Assembly (NCBI RefSeq): GCF_900618535.1
Contig: NZ_UYJA01000001.1
Location: 992,001-1,056,000, forward strand
Source: Pseudomonas bubulae
GTDB lineage: Bacteria > Pseudomonadota > Gammaproteobacteria > Pseudomonadales > Pseudomonadaceae
Direction: 5' to 3'
DNA: 64,000 bases
This document shows positions 29,474 to 38,630 of this stretch, one piece after another. Each line of letters starts with the position of its first letter. The first letter of the stretch is position 1. The translations under genes and the position numbers were made by a program. Below the pieces are notes generated by a model. It did no database searches. It was not told the origin of the DNA and saw only the letters and a program-made list of their open reading frames with translations.

Positions 29474-30253
29474 TCAGATCTCTGCTACCTGACCTGAGGC
29501 ATACAAAGAAGGACTCACACCCAGCTCGCGTCGGAACATATCGCTGAAACTGCTGGGCGAATAACCAAGCGAGCGTGAGATCTGGCTAACAGAAGCGCCC
29601 TGGATCAGCTCGGCCGCGGCGGTTGCCAATTGCACCTGCCGCCGCCACTGGGCGAAGCCCATGCCCAGTTCGCCCTGAAAAAGACGGGCCAGGGTTCGTA
29701 CACTGGCCCCGGCGTTCTCGGCATGTTGCTCAAAGGCGATATCCAGCGAAGGGCTGGCCATGACCGACTGGCACAGGTTGAGCAGGCGCCGGTCCGGGGT
29801 ATCGGGCATGGGCACCTTAAGCTGGGTTCGGCGGGCCCGCTGCAATTCCAGCAACGTCAGATTGAGCAGAGCCTCGGTGTAGGACGTTTGCCCGTCCGCC
29901 CGCTCCACCAACTTGATAATCAGCTCTCTGAGCAAGCGGCCGACTTCAATCACCTGCACACGACTGTCCAGGGTGCTGGCCAGCTTGGGTGGCAAATAGA
30001 TATTTCGCATCTGCAAATCCGACACCACGCGAATCCCGTGGGGCACCTGCGGCGGCAACCACACCGCCCGCTGCGGTGGCACGGCCAGGGCTTCATCCGG
30101 GGTATCGACCCACATCACGCCGCTGCTTGCGTAGAGCAACTGCCCCCACTCGTGCTGATGCGGCTCGATATACAGGCCACGGGGATAAGTACGCGCCAAG
30201 GGTTGTACCCGCACATCGGTGTCAGACAAATCGGGTGGAACGGCAAGCGCCAT
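29474..30253 (-). CDS. AraC-family transcriptional regulator with cupin sensor
   Basis: This 259-residue regulator has a cupin-like ligand domain (about 20-110, HQHEWGQLLYASSGVMWVD and WLPPQVPHGI). Two helix-turn-helix motifs follow at the C terminus (VRTLARLFQGELGMGFAQWR and VSQISRSLGYSPSSFSDMFR). The effector is unknown. The adjacent MDR gene is the natural candidate target. Confidence 0.9.
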   Translation of the reverse strand: MALAVPPDLSDTDVRVQPLARTYPRGLYIEPHQHEWGQLLYASSGVMWVDTPDEALAVPPQRAVWLPPQVPHGIRVVSDLQMRNIYLPPKLASTLDSRVQVIEVGRLLRELIIKLVERADGQTSYTEALLNLTLLELQRARRTQLKVPMPDTPDRRLLNLCQSVMASPSLDIAFEQHAENAGASVRTLARLFQGELGMGFAQWRRQVQLATAAAELIQGASVSQISRSLGYSPSSFSDMFRRELGVSPSLYASGQVAEI

Positions 30254-30411
30254 ATACGGTACACATCAGAAAAGTGAGCGATTAAGGGAACGAGGTTATA
30301 GTGCCTTGATTCCACCCAAAGCGCCCCAACCTGACAGATTTGTCATCTGTCCATCAGCTGCCTGACAGTCCCTGTCGCTCAGGCTGACGTTTTTTCGTAT
30401 AGAGGATCTCG

Positions 30412-30858
30412 ATGAAGACTCCATTGCGCCTTTTCGCTCTCTCGGCCCTGTTGTTGACCTCTTTGGCGCAAGCGGCCGAACAACTGACCATTGATGTGCA
30501 CCGCGATGCCAACTGCGGCTGCTGCAAAGCCTGGATTTCTCACCTTGAGAGCAACGGCTTCAAGGTCAATGACCATGTAGAAACGGATATGGCCAGCGTC
30601 AAACAGCGCCTCGGCGTGCAGCCCCGGCTGGCGTCGTGCCATACCGGAGTGATCAACGGCAAGTTCGTTGAAGGTCACGTGCCTGCCGAACAAGTGGTGG
30701 CACTGACCCAGCGCAACGACCTCAAGGGTATTGCTGTACCGGGCATGCCAATGGGCTCGCCGGGTATGGAAATGGGTGACCGCAAGGACGCCTACCAGGT
30801 GATCGGCCTGGACAACGACGGTAAAGACCAGGTGATCGCCGAGTACCCTGGCAACTGA
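30412..30858 (+). CDS. Exported DUF411 metal-binding protein
   Basis: This 148-residue protein has a Sec signal (about 1-21). The DUF411 core has the metal-binding cluster DANCGCCKAWISHLESNGF, followed by PRLASCHTGVINGKFVEGHV and a Met-rich VPGMPMGSPGMEMGD. DUF411 proteins commonly occur beside copper-resistance genes, and the CGCC plus Met residues suggest periplasmic Cu(I) binding. No other copper gene is nearby. A strong terminator follows. Confidence 0.9.
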   Translation: MKTPLRLFALSALLLTSLAQAAEQLTIDVHRDANCGCCKAWISHLESNGFKVNDHVETDMASVKQRLGVQPRLASCHTGVINGKFVEGHVPAEQVVALTQRNDLKGIAVPGMPMGSPGMEMGDRKDAYQVIGLDNDGKDQVIAEYPGN

Positions 30859-30867
30859 AATACGCGA

Positions 30868-30906
30868 GGCGCGCGCACCACATCGGTGCGCGCGCCCTGT
30901 TATTTT
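30868..30906 (+). terminator. Rho-independent terminator of the DUF411 gene
   Basis: A perfect 12-bp GC stem (GGCGCGCGCACC/GGTGCGCGCGCC) with a 5-nt loop is followed by CTGTTATTTT. Confidence 0.85.
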
Positions 30907-30927
30907 GCAGAACCGCCCCCCATCCCC

Positions 30928-31074
30928 ATAGCAGCTGACGAGCGGAGCGAGGCTGCGTTCGGGCGCGTAGCAGCCGTGAACCCTGCGAACCCGATTGGGC
31001 TAGCATATCGCAGTGTCTGATTTTACGGCTGCTGCGCAGCCGAACGCAGCCTCGCTCCGCTCGTCAGCTGCTAC
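30928..31074. repeat. Palindromic repeat, GTAGCAGCTGACGAGCGGAG family (second copy)
   Basis: The outer arms read TAGCAGCTGACGAGCGGAGC at left and the reverse complement ending CAGCTGCTAC at right. A loop of about 80 bp holds smaller inverted pieces. The remaining spacer up to glgA (31075-31407) is AT-richer, probably holds the glgA promoter, and shows no gene. Confidence 0.8.
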
Positions 31075-31407
31075 AAAAACTGAAACAGACTTTGTGATAG
31101 ATACTTTTCCTACAAGACAACTCTCATTGTCTTACAAAAAACACTGCCTTTAGCTAGCAGCTTGACCCATCTCTTCTACACTCAACGCTGTCGCATCTAC
31201 GGCGTGTATTTTTCGTATTTGAATAATCGGATCTTCTTCGCCCGTGATAGGCCAACTTGGGGCTGGGTTGCAGCTGTTGGTGCATTCCTTGCAGTGCCCA
31301 AATCATCTTTTACGCATTTTTGCCGTGGATGACATGGCCGATCAGTCAGTGGGGAAGTGCCGGCCGGGTGGCCGTTAGCAGATCAATAAATACAACGGGA
31401 GAGATTC

Positions 31408-32979
31408 ATGATCAGTGCTGCTGCGCCACATCAAGAAGAACGTCTGACCCCGCAAGTTGTGAATGAGCTGATTTCACTGCCAGATCTGGCCCCTGCAGGG
31501 AGGCCCGCGCTGGCGGTGATAAACGCCAATCCCAATAAAAAGAAGGTGCTGTTTGTCACCTCCGAACTGGCCGACCTGGTGAAGACCGGTGGCCTGGGTG
31601 ATGTGTCGGCAGCACTGCCGCGGGCCATGCGTCACTTGCATGATGTACGGGTGCTGATCCCCGGCTACCCACAAGTGCTCAACAGCGACAACCCGATCCA
31701 CATCATCGGTGAACTCGGTGGCCATGCCGCCCTGCCCGCCTGCAAGATCGGACGCATGGACATGACCGACGGCCTGGTCATCTATGTACTGATCTGCCCT
31801 GAGCTTTATGAGCGCGAAGGCACGCCCTACGGCGCCAACAATGGCCGCGACTGGCCCGACAACCACATCCGTTTCGCCCGCCTGGGGCTGGCTGCAGCCG
31901 ATATCGCTGCCAATCTGGCACAGATACACTGGCAACCCGACCTCGTGCATGCCCACGACTGGCCTGCAGGGCTGGCCCCGGCCTATATGCACTGGCGCGG
32001 GCAACGCACCCCCACCCTGTTCACTATTCACAACCTCGCCTACCAGGGCGTATTCAGCCGCGCCTGCTGCCCGGAGCTGGGCATCCCGCACCATGCCCTG
32101 CAACAGGACGGTATGGAGTTCTACGGCAAACTGTCGTTTCTCAAGGCCGGCATGGCCTACGCCAGCCACATCACTACGGTCAGCGCGACCTACGCCGCCG
32201 AAATCACCACCCCGGCCTTTGGCTGCGGGCTCGATGGCTTTTTGGCCAGCAAGACTCAGCAAGGCCTGTTGAGCGGTATTCCCAATGGCATCGATGAAAG
32301 CTGGGAAGCCACCACCGACCCCCATCTGGTGGCGCCCTTCGGTATCGGTGACTGGGATGCCCGCGCCGTCAATACCACCCATGTGCGTACCCTGTTCGGC
32401 CTCACCCCTTCCAAAGGGCCATTGTTTGCCGTCGTGTCGCGCCTGGTTTACCAGAAGGGCCTGGACCTCACCGAAGCCGTGGCCGCCTTTATCGTCGCTT
32501 CGGGCGGGCAGATTTGCATCATCGGCCGCGGTGAACCCGAAGAAGAACAGGCCATGCGTGAACTTGCCTTGCGCTTCCCGGGTCAGATCGGAGTACGCAT
32601 CGGTTTCAATGAAACCGATGCACGGCGCATGTTCGCGGGCAGCGACTTTTTGCTGATGCCCTCGCGCTATGAACCCTGCGGTTTGAGCCAGATGTATGCA
32701 CAACGCTTCGGCTCGCTGCCAGTAGCGCGCAACACCGGCGGCCTGGCGGACACCATCGAAAACGGCGTGACCGGTTTTCTGTTCGACGAGTCCACCGTGG
32801 CCAGCTACGAGGAAGCACTCAAGCGCGCCTTCAAGGTGTTCAGCTACCCCAAACTGTTGAATGCCATGCGCTGCCGCGCAATGGCCGCTCCATTCAACTG
32901 GAGCAAGGCCGTGGAACCCTATGCCGAGCTGTATGAGCAACTGGTTGCCAAGTCATTGCTTCGCACCGTGAAGCCATGA
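31408..32979 (+). CDS. glgA: Glycogen synthase GlgA
   Basis: This 523-residue GT5 glycosyltransferase adds glucose from ADP-glucose to alpha-1,4-glucan. The ADP-glucose loop KTGGLGDVSAALPRAM is near residue 60. The C-terminal GT-B half has SRYEPCGLSQMYAQRFGSLP and NTGGLADTIENG. An N-terminal extension of about 45 residues before KKKVLFVTSELADL is longer than the enterobacterial enzyme. GGGAGAGATTC precedes the ATG. It is the first gene of the glgA-malQ-DUF2934-glgX block. Confidence 0.96.
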   Translation: MISAAAPHQEERLTPQVVNELISLPDLAPAGRPALAVINANPNKKKVLFVTSELADLVKTGGLGDVSAALPRAMRHLHDVRVLIPGYPQVLNSDNPIHIIGELGGHAALPACKIGRMDMTDGLVIYVLICPELYEREGTPYGANNGRDWPDNHIRFARLGLAAADIAANLAQIHWQPDLVHAHDWPAGLAPAYMHWRGQRTPTLFTIHNLAYQGVFSRACCPELGIPHHALQQDGMEFYGKLSFLKAGMAYASHITTVSATYAAEITTPAFGCGLDGFLASKTQQGLLSGIPNGIDESWEATTDPHLVAPFGIGDWDARAVNTTHVRTLFGLTPSKGPLFAVVSRLVYQKGLDLTEAVAAFIVASGGQICIIGRGEPEEEQAMRELALRFPGQIGVRIGFNETDARRMFAGSDFLLMPSRYEPCGLSQMYAQRFGSLPVARNTGGLADTIENGVTGFLFDESTVASYEEALKRAFKVFSYPKLLNAMRCRAMAAPFNWSKAVEPYAELYEQLVAKSLLRTVKP

Positions 32980-33033
32980 GCCCTGCGGATCTGCCTGACG
33001 TTCGTTCATTTATCGCCATCAAGGGAACCGCCA

Positions 33034-35115
33034 ATGAGCGAAGCGCAACTTGAAGTACTCGCCGGCCGGGCCGGACTGGCCGTTGACTGGATTGATGCCA
33101 ACGGCCAGCCACAGAGGGTCAGGCCACAGGTGCTGGAGGCCATTCTGGCGGGGCTGGGATTGCCCGCCGACAGCGCCGAAGCCATCGAAACCAGTCTGCT
33201 AAACCTGCAACTGGAGCAGCAGAACAAACGCCTGCCGCCCTTGCTCACGGCAGACGTCGGCAAGGCCCTGGACTTGTCACGCTACTTTCACGCCCATAGT
33301 CAGTGCATCGTGCATCTGGAGAACGGCGATGCGTTGCCAATCCAGCTGGATGCCGACGCCATGTTGCCAGGCATGATCCCCGTCGGCTACCACCGGGTGC
33401 AGCTGGAAGATCAACAGTTCACCCTGGCTGTGGCCCCGGCCAGGTGCTTCAGTATCGGCGATGCCCTGCATCAGACAGCGCCACGGGCATGGGGTGTCAG
33501 CGTGCAACTGTACTCGCTGCGGCGCCACGGCGACGGCGGCTTTGGTGATACCCGGGCACTCGAAACCCTGCTGCAGGCTGTGGGTGAGCGCGGCGCCGAT
33601 GCGCTGGCGATCAGCCCCCTGCACGCCATGTTCAGCAGCGCGCCCAAACATTACAGCCCGTACTCACCTTCCAGTCGCCTGTTTCTCAACAGCCTGTATG
33701 CAGCACCCGCCAGTATCCTTGGTGAGGAGGCACTGCACAGGGCCATTGAAGCCACAGGCCTGAGAGACGAACTGCAACGCCTTGAACAGTTGCCGCTGAT
33801 CGACTGGCCAGCCGCAACCCTGGCCAAACAGACATTGCTGCGTCAGCTCTACAACGACTTTGCCCGGGACGAACACCCGCTGCTGGCCGACTTCAATCAC
33901 TTTCGCGAGCTGGGTGGCGAAGCACTGGAAAACCACTGCCGCTTTGAGGCCCTGCAGGAAACCTGTGTGGCCGGGCATCACAGCTTCGACTGGCGCGAGT
34001 GGCCCGAACAATGGCGCAACCCGGACAGCCCGGCGCTACTGCGGTTTGCCGAGGGGCACCAGGCGCTCATCGGTTATTACGCCTTTTGCCAATGGCTGAT
34101 CGCCCGCTGCCTGGACCGGGCCCAGACCACGGCGCGTAGCAGCGGCATGGCCATCGGCCTGATCGCCGACCTGGCCGTGGGTGCCGATGGTGCCGGCAGC
34201 CAGGCCTGGTGCCGCCAGGATGAACTGCTGGCGCAACTGACCGTGGGCGCGCCACCCGATGCACTCAACCGCGCGGGCCAGGGCTGGGGCATCTCGGCGT
34301 TTTCCCCCGAAGGCCTGAAGCGCAATGGTTTTCGTGCCTTTATCGAGATGCTGCGGGCCAATTTTGCCCATGCTGGCGGGCTGCGCATCGACCATGTGCT
34401 GGGTTTGCAGCGCCTGTGGGTAATACCCCTGGGGGCTTCGCCCGATGAAGGCGCCTATCTGTATTACCCGATCGACGACCTGCTGCGCCTGGTGTGCCTT
34501 GAATCGGTGCGCCACCAGGCCATCGTGCTGGGCGAGGACCTTGGCACCGTACCTGACGGCCTGCGGGAAAAGCTCAGCGAGCGGGCAATCCTGGGCATTC
34601 GCGTGCTGCTGTTCGAGCAGGACTACGGCGCGCGCTTCAAACCGATTCTGGACTGGCCGGACGATGCCCTGGCCACCACCAGCACCCACGACCTGCCGAC
34701 ACTCACCGGCTGGCTGCACGGACGCGATATCGACTGGAATGAACGCCTGGGCCTGATTGACCCGGTCACTGCACACCACTGGCGCGAAAGCCGTCAGCGC
34801 GAGTGCGAAGGCCTGGATCTGGCCTTGCGCCTGGATCCGCAAAACTTTCAGGAAGAAGCCCAGGGCAACGCTCCGACACTGGACGCCAGCATCCGTTATC
34901 TGGGGCACACCCGTGCGCCGCTGGTACTGCTGCCAATCGAAGATGCACTGGGGCTCGAGGAGCAAGCCAACTTGCCCGGCACCGTCAGCGGCCACCCCAA
35001 TTGGTGCCGACGTCTGCCGGGCGACGGCAATACCTTGCTGGACGCCATCGATGCCACTCAACGTTTTGAACTGCTGGCCTGCGCCCGCCAGCAAGCCCAC
35101 GAGCGAGACCGCTAA
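33034..35115 (+). CDS. malQ: 4-alpha-glucanotransferase (amylomaltase) MalQ
   Basis: This 693-residue GH77 enzyme transfers maltodextrin segments and recycles linear glucans. The catalytic nucleophile is in LRIDHVLGLQRLWVIP, the acid/base in IVLGEDLGTVPDGL, and the transition-state Asp in TSTHDLPTLTGW. An N-terminal accessory domain (about 1-150) is present as in other bacterial MalQ. It starts 55 bp after glgA with AAGGGAA upstream. In many pseudomonads treZ and treY flank malQ; neither is present here. Confidence 0.95.
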   Translation: MSEAQLEVLAGRAGLAVDWIDANGQPQRVRPQVLEAILAGLGLPADSAEAIETSLLNLQLEQQNKRLPPLLTADVGKALDLSRYFHAHSQCIVHLENGDALPIQLDADAMLPGMIPVGYHRVQLEDQQFTLAVAPARCFSIGDALHQTAPRAWGVSVQLYSLRRHGDGGFGDTRALETLLQAVGERGADALAISPLHAMFSSAPKHYSPYSPSSRLFLNSLYAAPASILGEEALHRAIEATGLRDELQRLEQLPLIDWPAATLAKQTLLRQLYNDFARDEHPLLADFNHFRELGGEALENHCRFEALQETCVAGHHSFDWREWPEQWRNPDSPALLRFAEGHQALIGYYAFCQWLIARCLDRAQTTARSSGMAIGLIADLAVGADGAGSQAWCRQDELLAQLTVGAPPDALNRAGQGWGISAFSPEGLKRNGFRAFIEMLRANFAHAGGLRIDHVLGLQRLWVIPLGASPDEGAYLYYPIDDLLRLVCLESVRHQAIVLGEDLGTVPDGLREKLSERAILGIRVLLFEQDYGARFKPILDWPDDALATTSTHDLPTLTGWLHGRDIDWNERLGLIDPVTAHHWRESRQRECEGLDLALRLDPQNFQEEAQGNAPTLDASIRYLGHTRAPLVLLPIEDALGLEEQANLPGTVSGHPNWCRRLPGDGNTLLDAIDATQRFELLACARQQAHERDR

Positions 35116-35141
35116 ATCACCCATGAGCAAGGAGCTTCACC

Positions 35142-35369
35142 ATGAGTAATGACGACAAGCACATTCGTGAATTTGCCTATCAGATCTGGGAGTCTGAAGG
35201 TCGCCCGGAGGGCCAGGAGGCGCGTCACTGGGAAATGGCCCACAAACTGGCCCAGGCACAAGCCCTGGCCCCCTCCAAGGCAGCCCCCAAGGCCACCAAG
35301 GCCAAGGCCGCAGCAAAACCTGCTGGGGAGAAAAAGCCCCGGGCACCGCGCAAGCCTGCCTCGTCTTGA
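35142..35369 (+). CDS. DUF2934 protein with basic tail
   Basis: This 75-residue protein has an N-terminal DUF2934 motif (IREFAYQIWESEGRPEGQ, then EARHWEMA). The low-complexity Ala/Lys/Pro C-terminal tail (about 44-75) looks histone-like and could bind nucleic acid or polysaccharide. It is regularly found in Pseudomonas trehalose/glycogen operons. AGGAG lies before the ATG. Confidence 0.85.
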   Translation: MSNDDKHIREFAYQIWESEGRPEGQEARHWEMAHKLAQAQALAPSKAAPKATKAKAAAKPAGEKKPRAPRKPASS

Positions 35370-35385
35370 GTCCACCTTCCCCCTT

Positions 35386-35464
35386 GTGGGAGCGCCAGCT
35401 CGCGATTGCCTCAACCCGGCCAACGGATTGAACCGCAGAAGTGCAATCGCAAGCCCGCCCCCAC
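35386..35464. repeat. Degenerate REP element
   Basis: GTGGGAGCGCCAGCTCGCGA at the left is loosely matched by TCGCAAGCCCGCCCCCAC at the right. It is a diverged member of the REP family within the glycogen block. Confidence 0.6.
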
Positions 35465-35506
35465 AGGCCACCTACACCCAAAAATCCGGTTGTGCAGGAG
35501 CAGGTC

Positions 35507-37660
35507 ATGAGTAAACACACGTCAGCACCGCCCACTGGCGACCCCTTGCGCATCCGCGAAGGGCTGCCCTTCCCCCTTGGGGCCACCTGGGATGGCCTGG
35601 GCGTCAACTTTGCCCTGTTCTCGGCCAATGCCACCAAGGTCGAGCTGTGCCTGTTCGATGCCGCAGGCGAGGTCGAGCTGGAGCGTATCGAGCTGCCCGA
35701 GTACACCGACGAGACCTTCCACGGCTATCTGCCGGACGCCCATCCCGGGCAGGTCTACGGTTATCGCGTGCATGGCCCTTACGACCCGGAAAACGGCCAT
35801 CGCTTCAACCACCACAAACTGCTGATCGACCCCTACGCCAAACAGCTGGTGGGTGAACTGAAGTGGTCCGAGGCCCTGTTTGGCTACACCATCGGTCACC
35901 CGGATGCCGACTTGAGCTTTGATGAACGGGACAGCGCGCCCTTCGTGCCCAAGTGCAAGGTCATCGACCCGGCGCACACCTGGGGTCATGACCACCGCTT
36001 GAGCGTGCCTTGGGAACGCACCATCTTCTACGAGGCCCACGTGCGCGGCATCAGCATGCGCCACCCCGCCGTGCCGGATGCGGTGCGTGGCACCTTTGCC
36101 GGCTTGATGATCGATGAAGTGGTCGAGCACATCACCGACCTGGGCGTAACCAGCATCGAGCTATTGCCGGTGCATGCCTTCGTCAATGACCAGCATCTGC
36201 TGCAAAAAGGCATGACCAATTATTGGGGCTACAACAGCATCGCTTTTTTTGCCCCCGACCCGCGCTATCTGGCCAGCGGCAAGATTGCCGAGTTCAAGGA
36301 GATGGTGGCGCGCCTGCACAAGGCCGGCCTCGAGGTGATTCTGGATGTGGTCTACAACCACACCGCCGAAGGCAACGAACAAGGTCCGACCCTGTCCATG
36401 CGCGGCATCGACAACGCCTCGTACTATCGCCTGATGCCCGAGGACAAGCGCTACTACATCAACGATTCCGGCACCGGCAACACTCTGGACCTTAGCCATC
36501 CATGCGTCTTGCAGATGGTCACTGACTCGCTGCGCTATTGGGCCCGGGAGATGCACGTCGACGGTTTCCGCTTCGACCTGGCGACGATTCTGGGGCGCTA
36601 TCACGACGGCTTCAACGAACGTCACAGCTTTCTGGTGGCCTGTCGCCAGGACCCGCTGCTGCGCCGGGTAAAAATGATTGCCGAACCTTGGGACTGTGGC
36701 CCCGGTGGCTACCAGGTCGGCGGCTTCCCGCCCGGCTGGGCGGAATGGAACGACCGCTTCCGCGACACCGTGCGCGCGTTCTGGAAAGGCGACGAAGGCA
36801 AACTGGCTGAATTTGCCGGGCGCATGACCGGTTCGGCCGATCTGTTCAACCACCGGGGCCGAAGGCCCTATAGCTCGGTCAACTTCATTACCGCCCATGA
36901 CGGCTTCACGCTGCACGACCTGGTGTCCTACAACGATAAACATAACGAGGCCAACGACGAAAACAACCAGGACGGTAGCAACAACAATATTTCCTGGAAC
37001 CACGGCGTCGAAGGGCCCACCGACGACCCCGAAATCAACGCCTTGCGCCAGCGCCAAATGCGCAATTTCATGGCCACCCTGTTCCTGGCCCAGGGCACGC
37101 CGATGCTCGTGGCCGGCGACGAATTCGCCCGCACCCAGCACGGCAACAACAACGCCTACTGCCAGGACAGCGAAATCGGCTGGATCAACTGGGAACTGGA
37201 CAAGACCGGCAAATCCCTGCTGGCCTTTGTCAAACGCCTGATCAAGTTACGCATGCAGTACCCCATCCTGCGGCGCGGCCTGTTCCTGGTGGGGCACTCC
37301 GTTGACACGCCCGAGTACAAGGACGTGACCTGGCTGGCCGCCGATGGCAACGAGATGACCACCGAACAGTGGCAGGACGCCGAGGCCCGGTGCATGGGCA
37401 TGCTGCTCGATGGCCGGGCGCAGGTATCCGGGGTGCAGCGCGCCGGCGCTGATGCCACCTTGCTGATCGTGGTCAATGCCAACCACGACCCGGTCAACTT
37501 CAACCTGCCCAAAGTGCCCCACGGCATCAGCTGGTCATGCCGGCTCGACACCACTGACCCGAGCATCAAGGGCCCGCAGCATCTGCCCTTCAACAAACCC
37601 TACAATGTCACCGGGCGTTCGCTGGTGCTGTTTGAATTGCAACACACCGAGGTGTCGTGA
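35507..37660 (+). CDS. glgX: Glycogen debranching enzyme GlgX
   Basis: This 717-residue GH13_11 isoamylase-type enzyme hydrolyses alpha-1,6 branches of limit-dextrins. An N-terminal CBM48 domain (PFPLGATWDGLGVNFALFSA) precedes the TIM barrel. The nucleophile is in VDGFRFDLATILGR, the acid in MIAEPWDCGPGGYQ, and the third Asp in FITAHDGFTLHDL. The ATG at 35507 (MSKHTSAPP) has GCAGGAGC upstream; the frame runs further 5' but without conservation. Confidence 0.95.
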   Translation: MSKHTSAPPTGDPLRIREGLPFPLGATWDGLGVNFALFSANATKVELCLFDAAGEVELERIELPEYTDETFHGYLPDAHPGQVYGYRVHGPYDPENGHRFNHHKLLIDPYAKQLVGELKWSEALFGYTIGHPDADLSFDERDSAPFVPKCKVIDPAHTWGHDHRLSVPWERTIFYEAHVRGISMRHPAVPDAVRGTFAGLMIDEVVEHITDLGVTSIELLPVHAFVNDQHLLQKGMTNYWGYNSIAFFAPDPRYLASGKIAEFKEMVARLHKAGLEVILDVVYNHTAEGNEQGPTLSMRGIDNASYYRLMPEDKRYYINDSGTGNTLDLSHPCVLQMVTDSLRYWAREMHVDGFRFDLATILGRYHDGFNERHSFLVACRQDPLLRRVKMIAEPWDCGPGGYQVGGFPPGWAEWNDRFRDTVRAFWKGDEGKLAEFAGRMTGSADLFNHRGRRPYSSVNFITAHDGFTLHDLVSYNDKHNEANDENNQDGSNNNISWNHGVEGPTDDPEINALRQRQMRNFMATLFLAQGTPMLVAGDEFARTQHGNNNAYCQDSEIGWINWELDKTGKSLLAFVKRLIKLRMQYPILRRGLFLVGHSVDTPEYKDVTWLAADGNEMTTEQWQDAEARCMGMLLDGRAQVSGVQRAGADATLLIVVNANHDPVNFNLPKVPHGISWSCRLDTTDPSIKGPQHLPFNKPYNVTGRSLVLFELQHTEVS

Positions 37661-37693
37661 ATGTATTGATAAACATCAAGTGCACCCCCATAA

Positions 37694-37727
37694 AAAGCGG
37701 CAAGCTGTGACTGTAACTTGCCGCTTT
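37694..37727. terminator. Hairpin after glgX
   Basis: AAAGCGGCAAG and CTTGCCGCTTT form a perfect 11-bp stem with a 12-nt loop. The U-run is short in either direction, so it is a moderate terminator candidate between glgX and the next gene. Confidence 0.5.
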
Positions 37728-37754
37728 GAAACTGCCCCTGACAGAGGAGTGACC

Positions 37755-38558
37755 ATGCCTACCGAACAAGCTGTCGGCAATACACTTTTATCTGCCACCC
37801 CGGCAACAGCACCTGCCGTGCATCGAATCAAGGTGCTGACGGTCAATACACACAAGGGCTTTACCGCCTTCAACCGCCGCTTCATCCTGCCCGAACTGCG
37901 CGAAGCCGTGCGCAGCACCGGTGCCGATCTGGTGTTTTTGCAGGAAGTGCTCGGCGAGCACGGCAAGCACGCCTCACGTTATGAAGACTGGCCTGCCACC
38001 TCACAGTACGAATTCCTCGCCGACAGCATGTGGAGCGACTTTGCCTACGGGCAAAATGCCGTTTACCCCGACGGTCATCACGGTAATGCCCTGTTGTCCA
38101 AGTACCCGATCAAGGCTTCGCGCAATCTCGATGTGTCGATCACCGGGCCTGAGCGGCGCGGCTTGCTGCACTGTGTGCTGGATGTGCCAGGGCATGACAA
38201 TGTGCATGCCATTTGCGTGCATTTGAGCCTGCTGGAAAGCCATCGCCAACTGCAGATCGTGTTGCTCAACCAACTGCTCAAATCCTTGCCGCCCCATGAG
38301 CCGGTGATCATTGCCGGTGACTTCAACGACTGGAAGCAGCAAGGCAACGCTGCCCTGCGCCAGCGTGACGACCTGCATGAGGTGTTTGAGCGCCATCACG
38401 GCCAAGTGGCCAAGAGCTATCCCGCGCGCTGGCCACTCCTGCGTCTGGATCGTATCTACTTGCGCAATGCACGCAGCCATAATCCAGAGATCCTTGGCAA
38501 TAAGCCGTGGAGCCATCTATCCGATCATTTACCGTTGGCGGTTGAGGTGCATCTGTAA
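37755..38558 (+). CDS. Endonuclease/exonuclease/phosphatase family protein (YbhP-like)
   Basis: This 267-residue EEP-fold phosphohydrolase shows LTVNTHKGF, the metal ligand Glu in LVFLQEVLGE, the HLSLLESHRQLQ block, GDFNDW and the terminal SDHLPLAVEV. In many pseudomonads and in E. coli a YbhP-type gene precedes cardiolipin synthase clsB; no clsB is present here. GAGGAG lies before the ATG. It is convergent with glgB. Confidence 0.88.
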   Translation: MPTEQAVGNTLLSATPATAPAVHRIKVLTVNTHKGFTAFNRRFILPELREAVRSTGADLVFLQEVLGEHGKHASRYEDWPATSQYEFLADSMWSDFAYGQNAVYPDGHHGNALLSKYPIKASRNLDVSITGPERRGLLHCVLDVPGHDNVHAICVHLSLLESHRQLQIVLLNQLLKSLPPHEPVIIAGDFNDWKQQGNAALRQRDDLHEVFERHHGQVAKSYPARWPLLRLDRIYLRNARSHNPEILGNKPWSHLSDHLPLAVEVHL

Positions 38559-38576
38559 TACCGAGGTGCCCGCCTG

Positions 38577-38620
38577 CCCTCACCCCAACCCTCTCCCGAG
38601 GGTGAGGCCTGGGGTGAGGG
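38577..38620. repeat. Dispersed palindromic repeat, CCCTCACCC family (second copy)
   Basis: CCCTCACCCCAACCCTCTCCC is opposed to GGGGTGAGGGC. It lies between the convergent EEP and glgB genes and may act as a shared terminator. Confidence 0.7.
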
Positions 38621-38630
38621 CGCTGTTGCT